46,058 nt of DNA from Zobellia amurskyensis. GTDB lineage: Bacteria > Bacteroidota > Bacteroidia > Flavobacteriales > Flavobacteriaceae. Location of the stretch: the NCBI RefSeq assembly GCF_009725985.1, contig NZ_RCNR01000037.1, forward strand, positions 1 to 46,058, read 5' to 3'. Position 1 is the stretch's first letter, and each line of letters opens with the position of its first letter. Shown here one piece after another: positions 7,479 to 16,489 of this stretch. A program made the position numbers and the translations under genes. The notes beneath the pieces were generated by a model, which was not told the origin of the DNA, ran no database searches, and saw only the letters and a program-made list of their open reading frames with translations.

Positions 7479-8042
7479 ATGAAAAAGATTTTAGTAATAG
7501 ACAACTACGATAGCTTTACTTATAATTTGGTTCATTATTTAGAGGACTTAGATTGTCAAGTTATTGTAAAACGTAACGACCAATTGACCCTAGAAGAGGT
7601 TGATTCTTTTGAAAAAATTGTACTGTCACCAGGTCCAGGTATTCCAGATGAAGCAGGGCTTCTAAAGGAAATCATTGCCAAATACGCTCCTACAAAAAGT
7701 ATTTTTGGAGTCTGTTTAGGACAACAGGCCATATGTGAAGTCTTTGGAGGTTCCCTCATCAACTTAGAAGAAGTATATCACGGTATAGCTACGGAAATAA
7801 CGGTAACCAAAGACGATCCTAATTTTGAAGGCCTTCCTAAGAAGTTACTTGTTGGTCGGTATCATTCATGGGTAGTAGACCCAAATTTACCGCAAAGTCT
7901 AGAAGCCACTTCAGTAGATGAAAATGGTCAAATTATGTCACTTCGCCATAAAGTATACGATGTTTCTGCCGTTCAGTTTCATCCAGAATCAGTTTTGACT
8001 CCAGAAGGCAAAAAAATTCTTGCAAACTGGGTTAAGAACTAA
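7479..8042 (+). CDS. trpG: Anthranilate synthase component II (glutamine amidotransferase)
   Basis: This 187-residue class I glutamine amidotransferase supplies ammonia to TrpE. It has the oxyanion strand LSPGPGIPDEAGL, the nucleophile elbow GVCLGQQAICEVFGG with the catalytic Cys, RYHSWVV, and the catalytic His-Glu in VQFHPESVLTPEGKKIL. It is a stand-alone subunit, not fused to trpD. The 2-base gap to trpE implies translational coupling. PabA-type dual use with aminodeoxychorismate synthase is possible, as in other bacteria with one such subunit. Confidence 0.96.
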   Translation: MKKILVIDNYDSFTYNLVHYLEDLDCQVIVKRNDQLTLEEVDSFEKIVLSPGPGIPDEAGLLKEIIAKYAPTKSIFGVCLGQQAICEVFGGSLINLEEVYHGIATEITVTKDDPNFEGLPKKLLVGRYHSWVVDPNLPQSLEATSVDENGQIMSLRHKVYDVSAVQFHPESVLTPEGKKILANWVKN

Positions 8043-8099
8043 AATAAAATACAACACAGAATAGATTAAGTAGTACCCCATAGCAGTAAGAAAAGGACC

Positions 8100-9095
8100 A
8101 TGAAAGAAACATTGAACAAACTCATCAATCACGATATTCTTCCCAAAGAAGAAGCAAAACAAGTGTTGGTGAACATTGCAAAAGGAGATTACAACACCAG
8201 CCAGATAGCCGCATTTTTAACGGTTTATATGATGCGTAGCATTACTATAGACGAGCTAGAAGGCTTTCGTGATGCACTTCTAGAACTGTGTTTAGCAGTA
8301 GACTTATCAGACTACAATCCTATTGACCTTTGCGGAACGGGCGGCGATGGAAAGGACACTTTCAACATTTCTACTTTAGCATCGTTTGTAACAGCAGGTG
8401 CTGGCGTTCACGTTACCAAACATGGTAATTATGGCGTTTCTTCAAAATGCGGTAGTAGTAACGTAATGGAGTTCTTGGGAATCAAATTCAGCAATGAAGC
8501 AGATTTCCTTAAAAAATCTATCGAGGAAGCAGGTATCTGCGTCCTACACGCACCATTATTTCACCCCGCCATGAAAAATGTGGGACCAATCAGAAAAGAA
8601 TTAGGTGTTAAGACATTTTTCAACATGTTGGGGCCAATGGTAAATCCGGCTTTTCCTAAGAACCAAATGGTGGGTGTTTTCAATCTGGAACTTGCCCGAA
8701 TGTACGGTTATCTCTATCAAAACACAGATAAAAAATTTACCGTGCTTCATGCTTTGGATGGATATGATGAAATATCATTGACGGGGAATACAAAAACCAT
8801 TTCCAACAACAGCGAAAGTATGTTAAAACCTGAAGATTTTGGCGTTCAAAAAATACAACAGTCCCAGATTGTAGGCGGCGACTCCATTGAAGATTCCGCA
8901 CAAATATTTATGAATGTACTTCAAGGCCGTGGTACGGAAGCACAAAACAACGTGGTGTGCGCCAATGCGGGTATCGCCATTGCAACAGTAAATAACCTTA
9001 CTCCCAAGGAAGGTTTTGAAAAGGCCAAAGAATCACTTTTGGCCGGTAAAGGTTTAAATGCTTTAAGGAAGTTGCAAGAGTTGAGCAAAAATTAA
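8100..9095 (+). CDS. trpD: Anthranilate phosphoribosyltransferase
   Basis: The 331-residue enzyme joins anthranilate to PRPP. The signature DLCGTGGDGKDTFNIST at about 76-92 is the PRPP/Mg site; VTKHGNYGVSSKCGSSNVME follows, and the second Mg motif is DGYDE. Most TrpD proteins have KHGNR where this one has KHGNY; I believe the variant is common in Bacteroidota. The 57-base gap after trpG has no terminator or promoter that I can recognise, so the gene belongs to the operon. Confidence 0.96.
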   Translation: MKETLNKLINHDILPKEEAKQVLVNIAKGDYNTSQIAAFLTVYMMRSITIDELEGFRDALLELCLAVDLSDYNPIDLCGTGGDGKDTFNISTLASFVTAGAGVHVTKHGNYGVSSKCGSSNVMEFLGIKFSNEADFLKKSIEEAGICVLHAPLFHPAMKNVGPIRKELGVKTFFNMLGPMVNPAFPKNQMVGVFNLELARMYGYLYQNTDKKFTVLHALDGYDEISLTGNTKTISNNSESMLKPEDFGVQKIQQSQIVGGDSIEDSAQIFMNVLQGRGTEAQNNVVCANAGIAIATVNNLTPKEGFEKAKESLLAGKGLNALRKLQELSKN

Positions 9096-9116
9096 AATAG
9101 TTTTCAAGAGCGAAAC

Positions 9117-9899
9117 ATGAACATTCTAGATAAAATAGTAGCGGACAAACGCAAAGAAGTAGACTTGAAAAAATCTCTTATTCCGGTTTCACAATTAGAA
9201 AACTCGGTCTTGTTCTCACGTCAAACGGCTTCTTTGAGCAATGCACTTCGTAATAGCAATAGCGGTATTATTGCGGAGCATAAGCGTCGTTCTCCGTCAA
9301 AATCGGAAATCAACCAAGGGTTGAACGTTCAAGATGTAGCTACAGGATATGAAAATGCCGGAGTTTGTGGCATGTCCGTTTTAACGGATGGAAAATATTT
9401 TGGAGGTTCTTTGGATGATTTACTATTAGCTCGTGCAGCAGTACAAATGCCTTTATTGCGTAAAGAGTTCATTATAGATGAATATCAAATTTTAGAAGCG
9501 AAAGCTCACGGAGCGGATGTTATCCTTTTAATAGCGGCCATTTTATCCAAAGAAGAAATAAAAACGTTTTCAGAATTGGCAAAAAGTCTTGACTTAGATG
9601 TATTATTAGAAGTACATAACGAAGCCGAATTACATAAAAGTATTATGCCCAGCCTAGATATGTTGGGGGTAAATAATAGAAACCTTAAAACTTTTGAAGT
9701 TAGCTTAGAGACCAGCAAATCGCTTTCGCAGCTAATTCCTGATGAGTTTGTAAAGGTTTCCGAAAGCGGCATCAGTTCCATTGAAGCTATCAAAGATTTA
9801 AAACCTTACGGTTATCAAGGTTTTCTGATTGGAGAAAACTTCATGAAGACGGACAACCCTGGCGAGCACGCCAAGAAATTCATAAAACAATTGTCGTAA
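9117..9899 (+). CDS. trpC: Indole-3-glycerol phosphate synthase
   Basis: The 260-residue TIM barrel makes indole-3-glycerol phosphate from CdRP. Catalytic and binding motifs are visible: IIAEHKRRSPSKSEIN (with E and K in the first strand), GMSVLTDGKYFGGSLDDL, LLRKEFIIDEYQI (second catalytic Lys), LLEVHNEAEL, GVNNRNLKTF, and SESGISSIEAI. It is a stand-alone protein, whereas E. coli has a TrpC-TrpF fusion. It lies 21 bases after trpD. Confidence 0.96.
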   Translation: MNILDKIVADKRKEVDLKKSLIPVSQLENSVLFSRQTASLSNALRNSNSGIIAEHKRRSPSKSEINQGLNVQDVATGYENAGVCGMSVLTDGKYFGGSLDDLLLARAAVQMPLLRKEFIIDEYQILEAKAHGADVILLIAAILSKEEIKTFSELAKSLDLDVLLEVHNEAELHKSIMPSLDMLGVNNRNLKTFEVSLETSKSLSQLIPDEFVKVSESGISSIEAIKDLKPYGYQGFLIGENFMKTDNPGEHAKKFIKQLS

Positions 9900-9915
9900 T
9901 TGCGACCCAATAGCG

Positions 9916-10608
9916 ATGACTAAAATGGACTATCAATACACAACTAAAAAAGACGGGCCTTCTACCATAGAAAGCGCCCCGCTTAAATTGAAGGTGTGTG
10001 GTATGAAGAAGAATACATCTGAAATTGCCAACCTTAAACCAGATTACCTTGGTTTTATATTTTGGGATAAATCCAAAAGGCATTTTTCGGGTCCGATGAA
10101 ACCCATCCCACATACCGTTAAAAAAGTAGGTGTATTTGTAGACGCCAGTATTGAAACAGTTGTTGCCCGTATTCAAGATTACGATCTTTTATTGGTTCAA
10201 TTACATGGTTCTGAGAGTCCTGAGTATTGTGCACAGCTTAAAGCAAAAGTTAAGCAGGTACAAATTATAAAAGTGTTCTCAATCAAGAACGATTTTGATT
10301 TTGACGCCTTGAAGCCCTACGAATCCGTGTGCGATTTCTACCTTTTTGATACCAAGGGAGAATTACCGGGCGGTAATGGTTATGCTTTTGATTGGGGTGT
10401 TCTAAAAGAATACCCGTCTACCAAACCCTATTTTCTTAGTGGCGGTATAGGTCTAAACGAAATAGATTCCCTAAAAGAATTCATGAAAAGACCAGAAGCA
10501 AAATACTGTCACGCTATTGACGTGAACAGTAAGTTTGAAATAGAACCCGGGTTCAAAGATGTTGAGAAAGTAAAAGAATTTAAAAAAGAACTTGGCCTAA
10601 AACAGTAG
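9916..10608 (+). CDS. trpF: Phosphoribosylanthranilate isomerase
   Basis: The 230-residue barrel isomerises PRA to Cd[15 protein letters not shown] carries the catalytic Cys; [46 protein letters not shown] (catalytic Asp) and [12 protein letters not shown] follow. It has about 23 residues before the usual N-terminus (start [14 protein letters not shown]); since no ATG lies closer to the barrel, this short extension is probably real. It is 16 bases after trpC. Confidence 0.95.
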   Translation: MTKMDYQYTTKKDGPSTIESAPLKLKVCGMKKNTSEIANLKPDYLGFIFWDKSKRHFSGPMKPIPHTVKKVGVFVDASIETVVARIQDYDLLLVQLHGSESPEYCAQLKAKVKQVQIIKVFSIKNDFDFDALKPYESVCDFYLFDTKGELPGGNGYAFDWGVLKEYPSTKPYFLSGGIGLNEIDSLKEFMKRPEAKYCHAIDVNSKFEIEPGFKDVEKVKEFKKELGLKQ

Positions 10609-10639
10609 TACATCTGTTTACGCCATTTACCAAATACGA

Positions 10640-11830
10640 ATGAATATGAAAACGTATCAAGCGGACGAAAAAGGATATTACGGGGAGTTTGGAGGTGCTT
10701 TTATTCCTGAGATGCTTTACCCAAATACAGAAGAGCTTCGGCAGAACTATATTCGCATTATGCAAGAACCTTCTTTTAAGGAAGAGTTTGACCAGTTGTT
10801 GAAAGATTATGTAGGCCGCCCTACCCCACTCTACTTTGCGGACAGACTCTCAAAAAAATACAACACAAAAATATATCTTAAGCGAGAAGACCTTTGTCAC
10901 ACAGGAGCACACAAGGTCAACAATACTATTGGTCAGATTCTTATGGCCAAGAAATTGGGCAAAAACAGAATTATAGCCGAAACAGGTGCCGGACAACATG
11001 GTGTGGCAACTGCAACGGTCTGTGCGCTTATGGGCATTGAATGCATCGTGTACATGGGCGAAATAGATATTGCCAGACAGGCACCTAACGTAGCCCGTAT
11101 GAAAATGCTAGGAGCAGAAGTTAGACCTGCACTTTCAGGGAGTAGAACTTTAAAAGATGCCACTAACGAGGCAATTCGTGATTGGATCAATAATCCAGTA
11201 GATACCCATTATATTATTGGTAGTGTGGTGGGACCTCATCCTTATCCTGATATGGTAGCTAGGTTTCAATCCGTCATTTCGGAAGAAATCAAATGGCAAT
11301 TAAAAGAAAAAGAAGGTCGTGAAAACCCCGACTATGTAGTGGCTTGTGTTGGTGGAGGAAGTAACGCTGCAGGCGCATATTATCACTATTTAGACAACCC
11401 GGATGTTGGTATCATAGCTGTGGAAGCGGCAGGAAAAGGAATTGACACAGGCGAAAGTGCAGCTACATCGGCCTTGGGCAAAGTGGGTATTATTCACGGT
11501 AGCAAAACCTTGTTAATGCAGACCGATGACGGACAGATTACAGAACCATACTCTATTTCTGCAGGATTGGATTACCCTGGAGTTGGGCCTATGCATGCCA
11601 ATTTGTTTGCATCGGGCCGTGGAGAATTTATATCGATTACGGATGAGGACGCCATGAATGCCGGATTGCTTTTATGTAAAACGGAAGGTATTATCCCTGC
11701 TATAGAATCTTCGCATGCATTGGCAATTCTTGAGCACAGAAAATTTAAGCCTGAAGATGTAGTGGTGATTAACCTATCCGGTCGTGGCGACAAAGACCTC
11801 AACAATTATATTGAATTTTTTAATCTATAA
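10640..11830 (+). CDS. trpB: Tryptophan synthase beta chain
   Basis: The 396-residue PLP enzyme condenses indole and serine to Trp. [13 protein letters not shown] contains the PLP Lys, [14 protein letters not shown] the catalytic loop, [13 protein letters not shown] the phosphate cup, and [13 protein letters not shown] the C-terminal pocket. It is a standard TrpB1 of normal length. A second ATG two codons in ([19 protein letters not shown]) could be the actual start. The gene is followed by a 78-base gap before trpA. Confidence 0.97.
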   Translation: MNMKTYQADEKGYYGEFGGAFIPEMLYPNTEELRQNYIRIMQEPSFKEEFDQLLKDYVGRPTPLYFADRLSKKYNTKIYLKREDLCHTGAHKVNNTIGQILMAKKLGKNRIIAETGAGQHGVATATVCALMGIECIVYMGEIDIARQAPNVARMKMLGAEVRPALSGSRTLKDATNEAIRDWINNPVDTHYIIGSVVGPHPYPDMVARFQSVISEEIKWQLKEKEGRENPDYVVACVGGGSNAAGAYYHYLDNPDVGIIAVEAAGKGIDTGESAATSALGKVGIIHGSKTLLMQTDDGQITEPYSISAGLDYPGVGPMHANLFASGRGEFISITDEDAMNAGLLLCKTEGIIPAIESSHALAILEHRKFKPEDVVVINLSGRGDKDLNNYIEFFNL

Positions 11831-11908
11831 AATCTCCGGATCAAGTTATCCAAAGTAATTCGGATTAAACTTGTCCATCCTTAATAAAAGGAAATAGCAC
11901 TTGAAACT

Positions 11909-12673
11909 ATGGCTAATAGAATAAAAGAAAAACTAAACGAAGACGGAAAACTACTTTCTATCTATTTTACCGCGGGTTACCCCAAATTAGGTGATACCGT
12001 AGAAATTATTCAACAGTTAGAGAAAAACGGTGTTGATATGATTGAAATAGGGCTTCCTTTCAGTGATCCACTAGCAGATGGCCCTACCATTCAACAAAGT
12101 TCCACTGCAGCTCTTAAAAATGGTATGACTACCGAAATTCTTTTTGACCAACTGAAGGGAATTCGCCAGTCCGTTTCCATTCCATTAATCATCATGGGAT
12201 ATTTCAACCCGATGCTACAATATGGAGTTGAGGCTTTCTGTAAAAAATGTCAGGAAATTGGTATAGACGGACTTATCATACCCGATCTACCGGTAGATGT
12301 ATATCATGACGAGTATCAAGAAACATTTGAAAAATACGGTCTTATAAATGTATTTTTGATTACGCCACAAACTTCGGATGAACGTATTCGTTTTATAGAT
12401 TCGGTTTCAAACGGATTTATTTATATGGTGAGCTCTGCAAGTGTTACAGGAGCCCAATCTGGTTTTGGTGATGAACAGCAAGCTTACTTCCAACGCATTG
12501 CGGATATGAAATTGAATAACCCTCAAATTGTTGGTTTTGGAATAAGTAACTCCGAAACTTTTGAGCAAGCTACGAAATCTTCAAAAGGGGCAATTATTGG
12601 CTCTGCTTTTATCAAGCATTTAAACGGCCATGGCGTTGACGGAATTTCAACTTTTACTAAAACTATTAGATAA
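11909..12673 (+). CDS. trpA: Tryptophan synthase alpha chain
   Basis: The 254-residue TIM barrel cleaves indole-3-glycerol phosphate and channels indole to TrpB. The catalytic Glu and Asp sit in MIEIGLPFSDPLADGP, followed by IIMGYFNPMLQYG, IPDLPVD, IYMVSSASVTGAQ and VGFGISNSETF. It is the last gene of the operon. Only a weak 5-base-pair hairpin (around 12699-12717) follows, so transcripts may continue into the small gene and the terminator at 12941. Confidence 0.96.
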   Translation: MANRIKEKLNEDGKLLSIYFTAGYPKLGDTVEIIQQLEKNGVDMIEIGLPFSDPLADGPTIQQSSTAALKNGMTTEILFDQLKGIRQSVSIPLIIMGYFNPMLQYGVEAFCKKCQEIGIDGLIIPDLPVDVYHDEYQETFEKYGLINVFLITPQTSDERIRFIDSVSNGFIYMVSSASVTGAQSGFGDEQQAYFQRIADMKLNNPQIVGFGISNSETFEQATKSSKGAIIGSAFIKHLNGHGVDGISTFTKTIR

Positions 12674-12774
12674 TTCTCAAACTTTAACACTCCCTAACAA
12701 AGGTTTAAAAAGCCTTTAACCCTGATTGTCAATTACATTTCTTAGTTTAAGACTGAACTTAAAAACGTAACAAC

Positions 12775-12918
12775 ATGGGAATGATTGATGATAAGAGAAA
12801 ATTTAAAAGAAAAGTAGAACAAAGTAATCCTACAAACCCAAACGGGAATACCAGTATTGATACTAATACCTTTGATATTGAAAAAGATACTATTAAAGGT
12901 CAGCAAAACAAGCAATAG
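12775..12918 (+). CDS. Small hydrophilic protein of unknown function
   Basis: The ORF encodes 47 residues: a basic start MGMIDDKRKFKRKVEQ, an Asn/Thr/Asp-rich middle (TNPNGNTSIDTNTFDIEKD) and an end in GQQNKQ. There is no signal peptide, membrane helix or Cys. It lies 101 bases after trpA and directly before a strong terminator, which supports it as a transcribed unit, perhaps the last cistron of the trp transcript. I do not recognise the family; coding status rests on position and plausible composition only. Confidence 0.5.
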   Translation: MGMIDDKRKFKRKVEQSNPTNPNGNTSIDTNTFDIEKDTIKGQQNKQ

Positions 12919-12940
12919 TATATAACAGTTCTAAAGTAAA

Positions 12941-12968
12941 AAAGCCCTTACTAACGTAAGGGCTTTTC
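12941..12968. terminator. Bidirectional rho-independent terminator
   Basis: The perfect stem AAAGCCCTTAC (12941-12951) / GTAAGGGCTTT (12956-12966) closes the 4-base loop TAAC, with A-rich and T-rich flanks. It can end the trp-side transcript and, on the other strand, the ppc transcript, whose stop codon begins 5 bases away. Confidence 0.88.
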
Positions 12969-12972
12969 TATT

Positions 12973-15519
12973 TTATGCCGAGTTTCTACTGGCATTAATA
13001 TTACCGTAGAGCGATCGGGTAACGATTTTCTCATACTCGTCTTTAAAGCCTTTATCCTGTCCTATTTTCTGCAATGCAAATTGCTGTATCACTAATAACG
13101 GAAGAACAATGTTCTCACGTATTCTGATTGACTCCCGAGAAATAGCTTCATTTTCCATTAAAATTTTACTTCCAGAAATTAAAAGCAACATTTTCTTTGA
13201 CAACAAATATTCTTCATGAAGGATATTCCAAAATGCACCATACTCTTCATCCTTTTGCATATAGCTAGTCAACTCAAAGTAACACTTAGAAAGTGACATC
13301 ATACTGTTGCTCATTAATGCTCTAAAGAAAGGCACTTCTTTGTACAACTTTTTAAGTTCACTTAATCTACCTTCATTCTTAACAGTCTGTATAGCCGTAC
13401 CAAGACCAAAATAACCAGGAACGTTTTGTTTTAACTGGCTCCATGACCCTACAAAAGATATCGCTCTCAAATCAGTAAGCTCTAACTTTTTCTTATTCCC
13501 TCTCTTACCTGGTCTACTACCAATATTAGCTTTTTGGTAGTATTTTAAAGTACTTCTATTTTCTAGGTATGACATGAATTTATCATGCTGCTTAAGGGCA
13601 TCGTACTTACTAAAGCTCAACTCAGAGAGTTGCTCGATTAGTTTTCTGTGCTCTTTGGAAATCACATTCTCTTTACCAAAAAGGTTGTTGGAAAGACCGG
13701 CTGTCAACAATTGCTCACTGTTATGAATAAATTGCTCTTTAGTACCATACGTACTTGTAATGGTCTGCCCCTGTATGGTTAACTGAATTTCATGATTGGC
13801 AATGCTCTTGGTCTGTGCCGCATAGAAACGGTGTGTTTTTCCACCACCACGTGCCGGTGGACCACCACGTCCGTCAAAGAAAATAGCATTGTAGCCATTT
13901 TTATCGCAAACCTTAGAAAGGGTTTCCTTGGTTTTAAAGATAGCCCAGTTGGCCTTCAAGTACCCACCATCTTTTGTTCCATCGGAAAAACCAAGCATGA
14001 TGGTTTGGTTATTATTTCTTCTCTCTAAATGTTCCTTGTATTCCGGTAAATTAAAAAGTGTCTGCATGGTATTCTCCGCACCATCCATACCGTTCATTGT
14101 CTCGAACAACGGCACTATATCAAAACTGATATCTTCTTTCTTCCAACCGCACCATCTGAACAATCCAAAAACGAACAATACAGAAAAGATATCCTCAGAG
14201 TTACTTATGATATAACGGTTACAACCTTCTTCACCATTAGTTTCCTGAATACTTTTTAATTGCTGTATGTTTATTATGGTATCCTTAATAATATCCTCAG
14301 AGTAATCAGCTGCCTTTAAAGTAAAGTCTTTGTTGATAAGGATATCAACCAAAGCGTCTTGTGAAAGCTCGCTAATATCTTCTTTAATCACTTTATTCTT
14401 TTTCAGAATAGTCTCAACAGCCAATAAATGCTTGCTATGGTCTTGTCTTACATCTAGCGTAGCAAAGTGGGTCTTGAAAATCTTTACCTTATCAATAAAA
14501 TTCTCTAACTCTTTTAAGTAAAGGCTGTGATACTTGTTGATCAATAGCTCTTTTATTTCAAGAAGCGGCTCCAAAATATCTGTGTACCCTACAGTTTTCT
14601 TGGAATCGAACATAGCGGTGTACAAATTGCTACGAAGCTTTTGAATTGGCTCTTGAACATCTTTGAAGGTCAATTTTTTCTGAATGATCTTTAAATCATT
14701 ATAATAGCACTTCATTAGATTAAGACGAAGTTCATCTGCCACATCTTTAGTAATATCTGCAGTTACGAACGGATTACCATCACGATCACCACCAGGCCAA
14801 AAGCCCAACTTCATAATATTATGGTTCTCAAAATCGTCTTTGTTCATGTTCTCTTTGATATAGGCGTATAAATCACCCACAGCATTGTAATAAACATGAC
14901 GCAAGAAGTAAATAATATTCTTTGCCTCATCCAAAGGAGTTGGCTTTTTGGAATTTATTAAAGAAGTTAACCCCAATTGCTGTAAAGCAACATCAATATC
15001 ATCTATTTTATCCTCAAGAATGAGCGAACGTAGTTTCTCAATAATATCTAGTACAGCAGGCGTATAAAACTGCGTAGGGTGAGCAGTTAATACAAGACGT
15101 GCACTAAAGGAAGATAGTTTTTTAGATACTTTGTCCCAACTCTTATTCTTATCTACTAATTCAAAATAATCTTTAATAGACAATGACTTGGTGTGCTCCT
15201 GTAATTTAGGAAAAGCAGCATCCTCTACACTATCATATAAAACAACCTGTCTTTCAACATATTGAATAATTCTGAACATGAAATCTATTTGGTCTTTTTC
15301 AGAATCTATATGCGCGTAATTCTGAAAAAATGCTTCTAGAATTTCTTGAGGATTCAAACCTGAACTCAAGCCCTTCTGGCATTGGTCTAACAATAACGGT
15401 ATAAGCATACCAACGTTCTCAATATTGCGATACGGCAAGTTTAAGAACAAGCTATTGTAGACATTAAATTTATTGTTGACCGATTTTTTAAACTCAACCA
15501 ATCTTTTTGAATGCGGCAT
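12973..15519 (-). CDS. ppc: Phosphoenolpyruvate carboxylase
   Basis: The 848-residue protein carboxylates PEP to oxaloacetate (anaplerosis). Visible motifs are LVLTAHPTQ (catalytic His), GFWPGGDRDGNPFVTA (PEP binding), GFSDGTKDGGYLKANW, and the glycine loop FFDGRGGPPARGGGKTHRF. The C-terminus ends NINASRNSA; most PEP carboxylases end in (Q/R)NTG, which is near the active site, so the end is divergent. No strict promoter box is found in the 288-base gap upstream, which otherwise holds only the terminator at 15748. Confidence 0.95.
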   Translation of the reverse strand: MPHSKRLVEFKKSVNNKFNVYNSLFLNLPYRNIENVGMLIPLLLDQCQKGLSSGLNPQEILEAFFQNYAHIDSEKDQIDFMFRIIQYVERQVVLYDSVEDAAFPKLQEHTKSLSIKDYFELVDKNKSWDKVSKKLSSFSARLVLTAHPTQFYTPAVLDIIEKLRSLILEDKIDDIDVALQQLGLTSLINSKKPTPLDEAKNIIYFLRHVYYNAVGDLYAYIKENMNKDDFENHNIMKLGFWPGGDRDGNPFVTADITKDVADELRLNLMKCYYNDLKIIQKKLTFKDVQEPIQKLRSNLYTAMFDSKKTVGYTDILEPLLEIKELLINKYHSLYLKELENFIDKVKIFKTHFATLDVRQDHSKHLLAVETILKKNKVIKEDISELSQDALVDILINKDFTLKAADYSEDIIKDTIINIQQLKSIQETNGEEGCNRYIISNSEDIFSVLFVFGLFRWCGWKKEDISFDIVPLFETMNGMDGAENTMQTLFNLPEYKEHLERRNNNQTIMLGFSDGTKDGGYLKANWAIFKTKETLSKVCDKNGYNAIFFDGRGGPPARGGGKTHRFYAAQTKSIANHEIQLTIQGQTITSTYGTKEQFIHNSEQLLTAGLSNNLFGKENVISKEHRKLIEQLSELSFSKYDALKQHDKFMSYLENRSTLKYYQKANIGSRPGKRGNKKKLELTDLRAISFVGSWSQLKQNVPGYFGLGTAIQTVKNEGRLSELKKLYKEVPFFRALMSNSMMSLSKCYFELTSYMQKDEEYGAFWNILHEEYLLSKKMLLLISGSKILMENEAISRESIRIRENIVLPLLVIQQFALQKIGQDKGFKDEYEKIVTRSLYGNINASRNSA

Positions 15520-15747
15520 AGGTTATATTAAAATTTAAAAGACAATTACAAATGATTTTCGACCTGTAAATATCGCAATAATCCATGACTATTAGCACTT
15601 GAACACATCATATAACAAAAATATCTTGCTACACCACAAAAACAACAGGCTTGACAACAATAATTACCTAGAACCGGGACTACACACTACATTTACCATG
15701 TAATTAATACGGATTTAAATTTTTTCATTTTCATATAGTGTTCTCGT

Positions 15748-15782
15748 AAAAGAGTCTTGTCGTAACCGATGAGACTCTTTTT
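15748..15782 (-). terminator. Terminator downstream of pyc and the glycosylase gene
   Basis: The stem AAAAGAGTCT (15748-15757) / AGACTCTTTT (15772-15781) lies just past the stop codon of the minus-strand glycosylase gene. T-rich ends on both strands allow it to work in either direction. It separates the pyc transcript from ppc. Confidence 0.75.
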
Positions 15783-15807
15783 AGTTTAGGGTATTTCTGC
15801 GGAAAAG

Positions 15808-16473
15808 TTATGAAGTAAAAAAGTGGCGATACTGCATAACACGGAAATCTAGCGTATTAAAATTGGCATCTGCAGCTTTCATCGTTTTATAAGAATCTAA
15901 ACTACCCACTGCCCTATTTGCTGCTCCGGATGGTGCCGTTAAAGAAACGGTTCGGATGATACGTTCTGATTTGGGCAACTGCAGTTCATACACTCGCGGT
16001 ACTTGGTCCGAAATAGTTTTCAGCTTTAACCCCAAAGGTTTTAAAAGCTTTCTAAAGAAGTATTCAGGTCCATTTTTACTGTTGCCGCCCATGAAGAGAA
16101 CGGTTTTTATATTTGGATAAAGCTCTAAATATTGCAATACATCTCTTAGACGTACATTTTGCATACCCAAGTCCGAAGCATCTACTTTATCCCGTTCAGC
16201 ACCTTCAACAATATCGCATACCGCAATTTTGTTCGATAGCAAGAAATTCTTACGTTGCTCAATTGCAAAATGGGTGTTTTCATATACCAAGCCCAGCTCA
16301 AAAATACGATCAAGTATAGGCCAGAGCATTCCGTTTCTACTGCCATAGCAAAAATCTACATCGTCTACCTTTAACTCGCCAGTTGTAAACCTGGGTGGCG
16401 GAAGCGTCCCAACAATCAGCTTTTCTGCTTGTTCAAAAATGAACGGCTCGTAAGGATGTGTGTGCAAAAACAT
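15808..16473 (-). CDS. Uracil-DNA glycosylase superfamily protein
   Basis: The 221-residue protein carries LIVGTLPPPRF near the N-terminus (equivalent of the UDG motif 1), YGSRNGMLWPILDRIF, IAVCDIVEG, TVLFMGGNS, and a motif-2-like loop SLTAPSGAANRA. The pattern of a GT-P motif followed by an RNxxWPIL helix resembles the hypoxanthine/deoxyinosine glycosylase branch (family 6) more than classical Ung. The likely job is removal of deaminated bases from DNA. It is 16 bases behind pyc and should be co-transcribed with it, with no evident metabolic link. Superfamily fairly sure, substrate not. Confidence 0.7.
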   Translation of the reverse strand: MFLHTHPYEPFIFEQAEKLIVGTLPPPRFTTGELKVDDVDFCYGSRNGMLWPILDRIFELGLVYENTHFAIEQRKNFLLSNKIAVCDIVEGAERDKVDASDLGMQNVRLRDVLQYLELYPNIKTVLFMGGNSKNGPEYFFRKLLKPLGLKLKTISDQVPRVYELQLPKSERIIRTVSLTAPSGAANRAVGSLDSYKTMKAADANFNTLDFRVMQYRHFFTS

Positions 16474-16489
16474 AAGCGTAAAAGTACAC

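Noticed and set aside
12699-12717. Small hairpin after trpA considered as the operon terminator.
   Set aside because: Only five base pairs and no T run; the convincing terminator is at 12941-12968.
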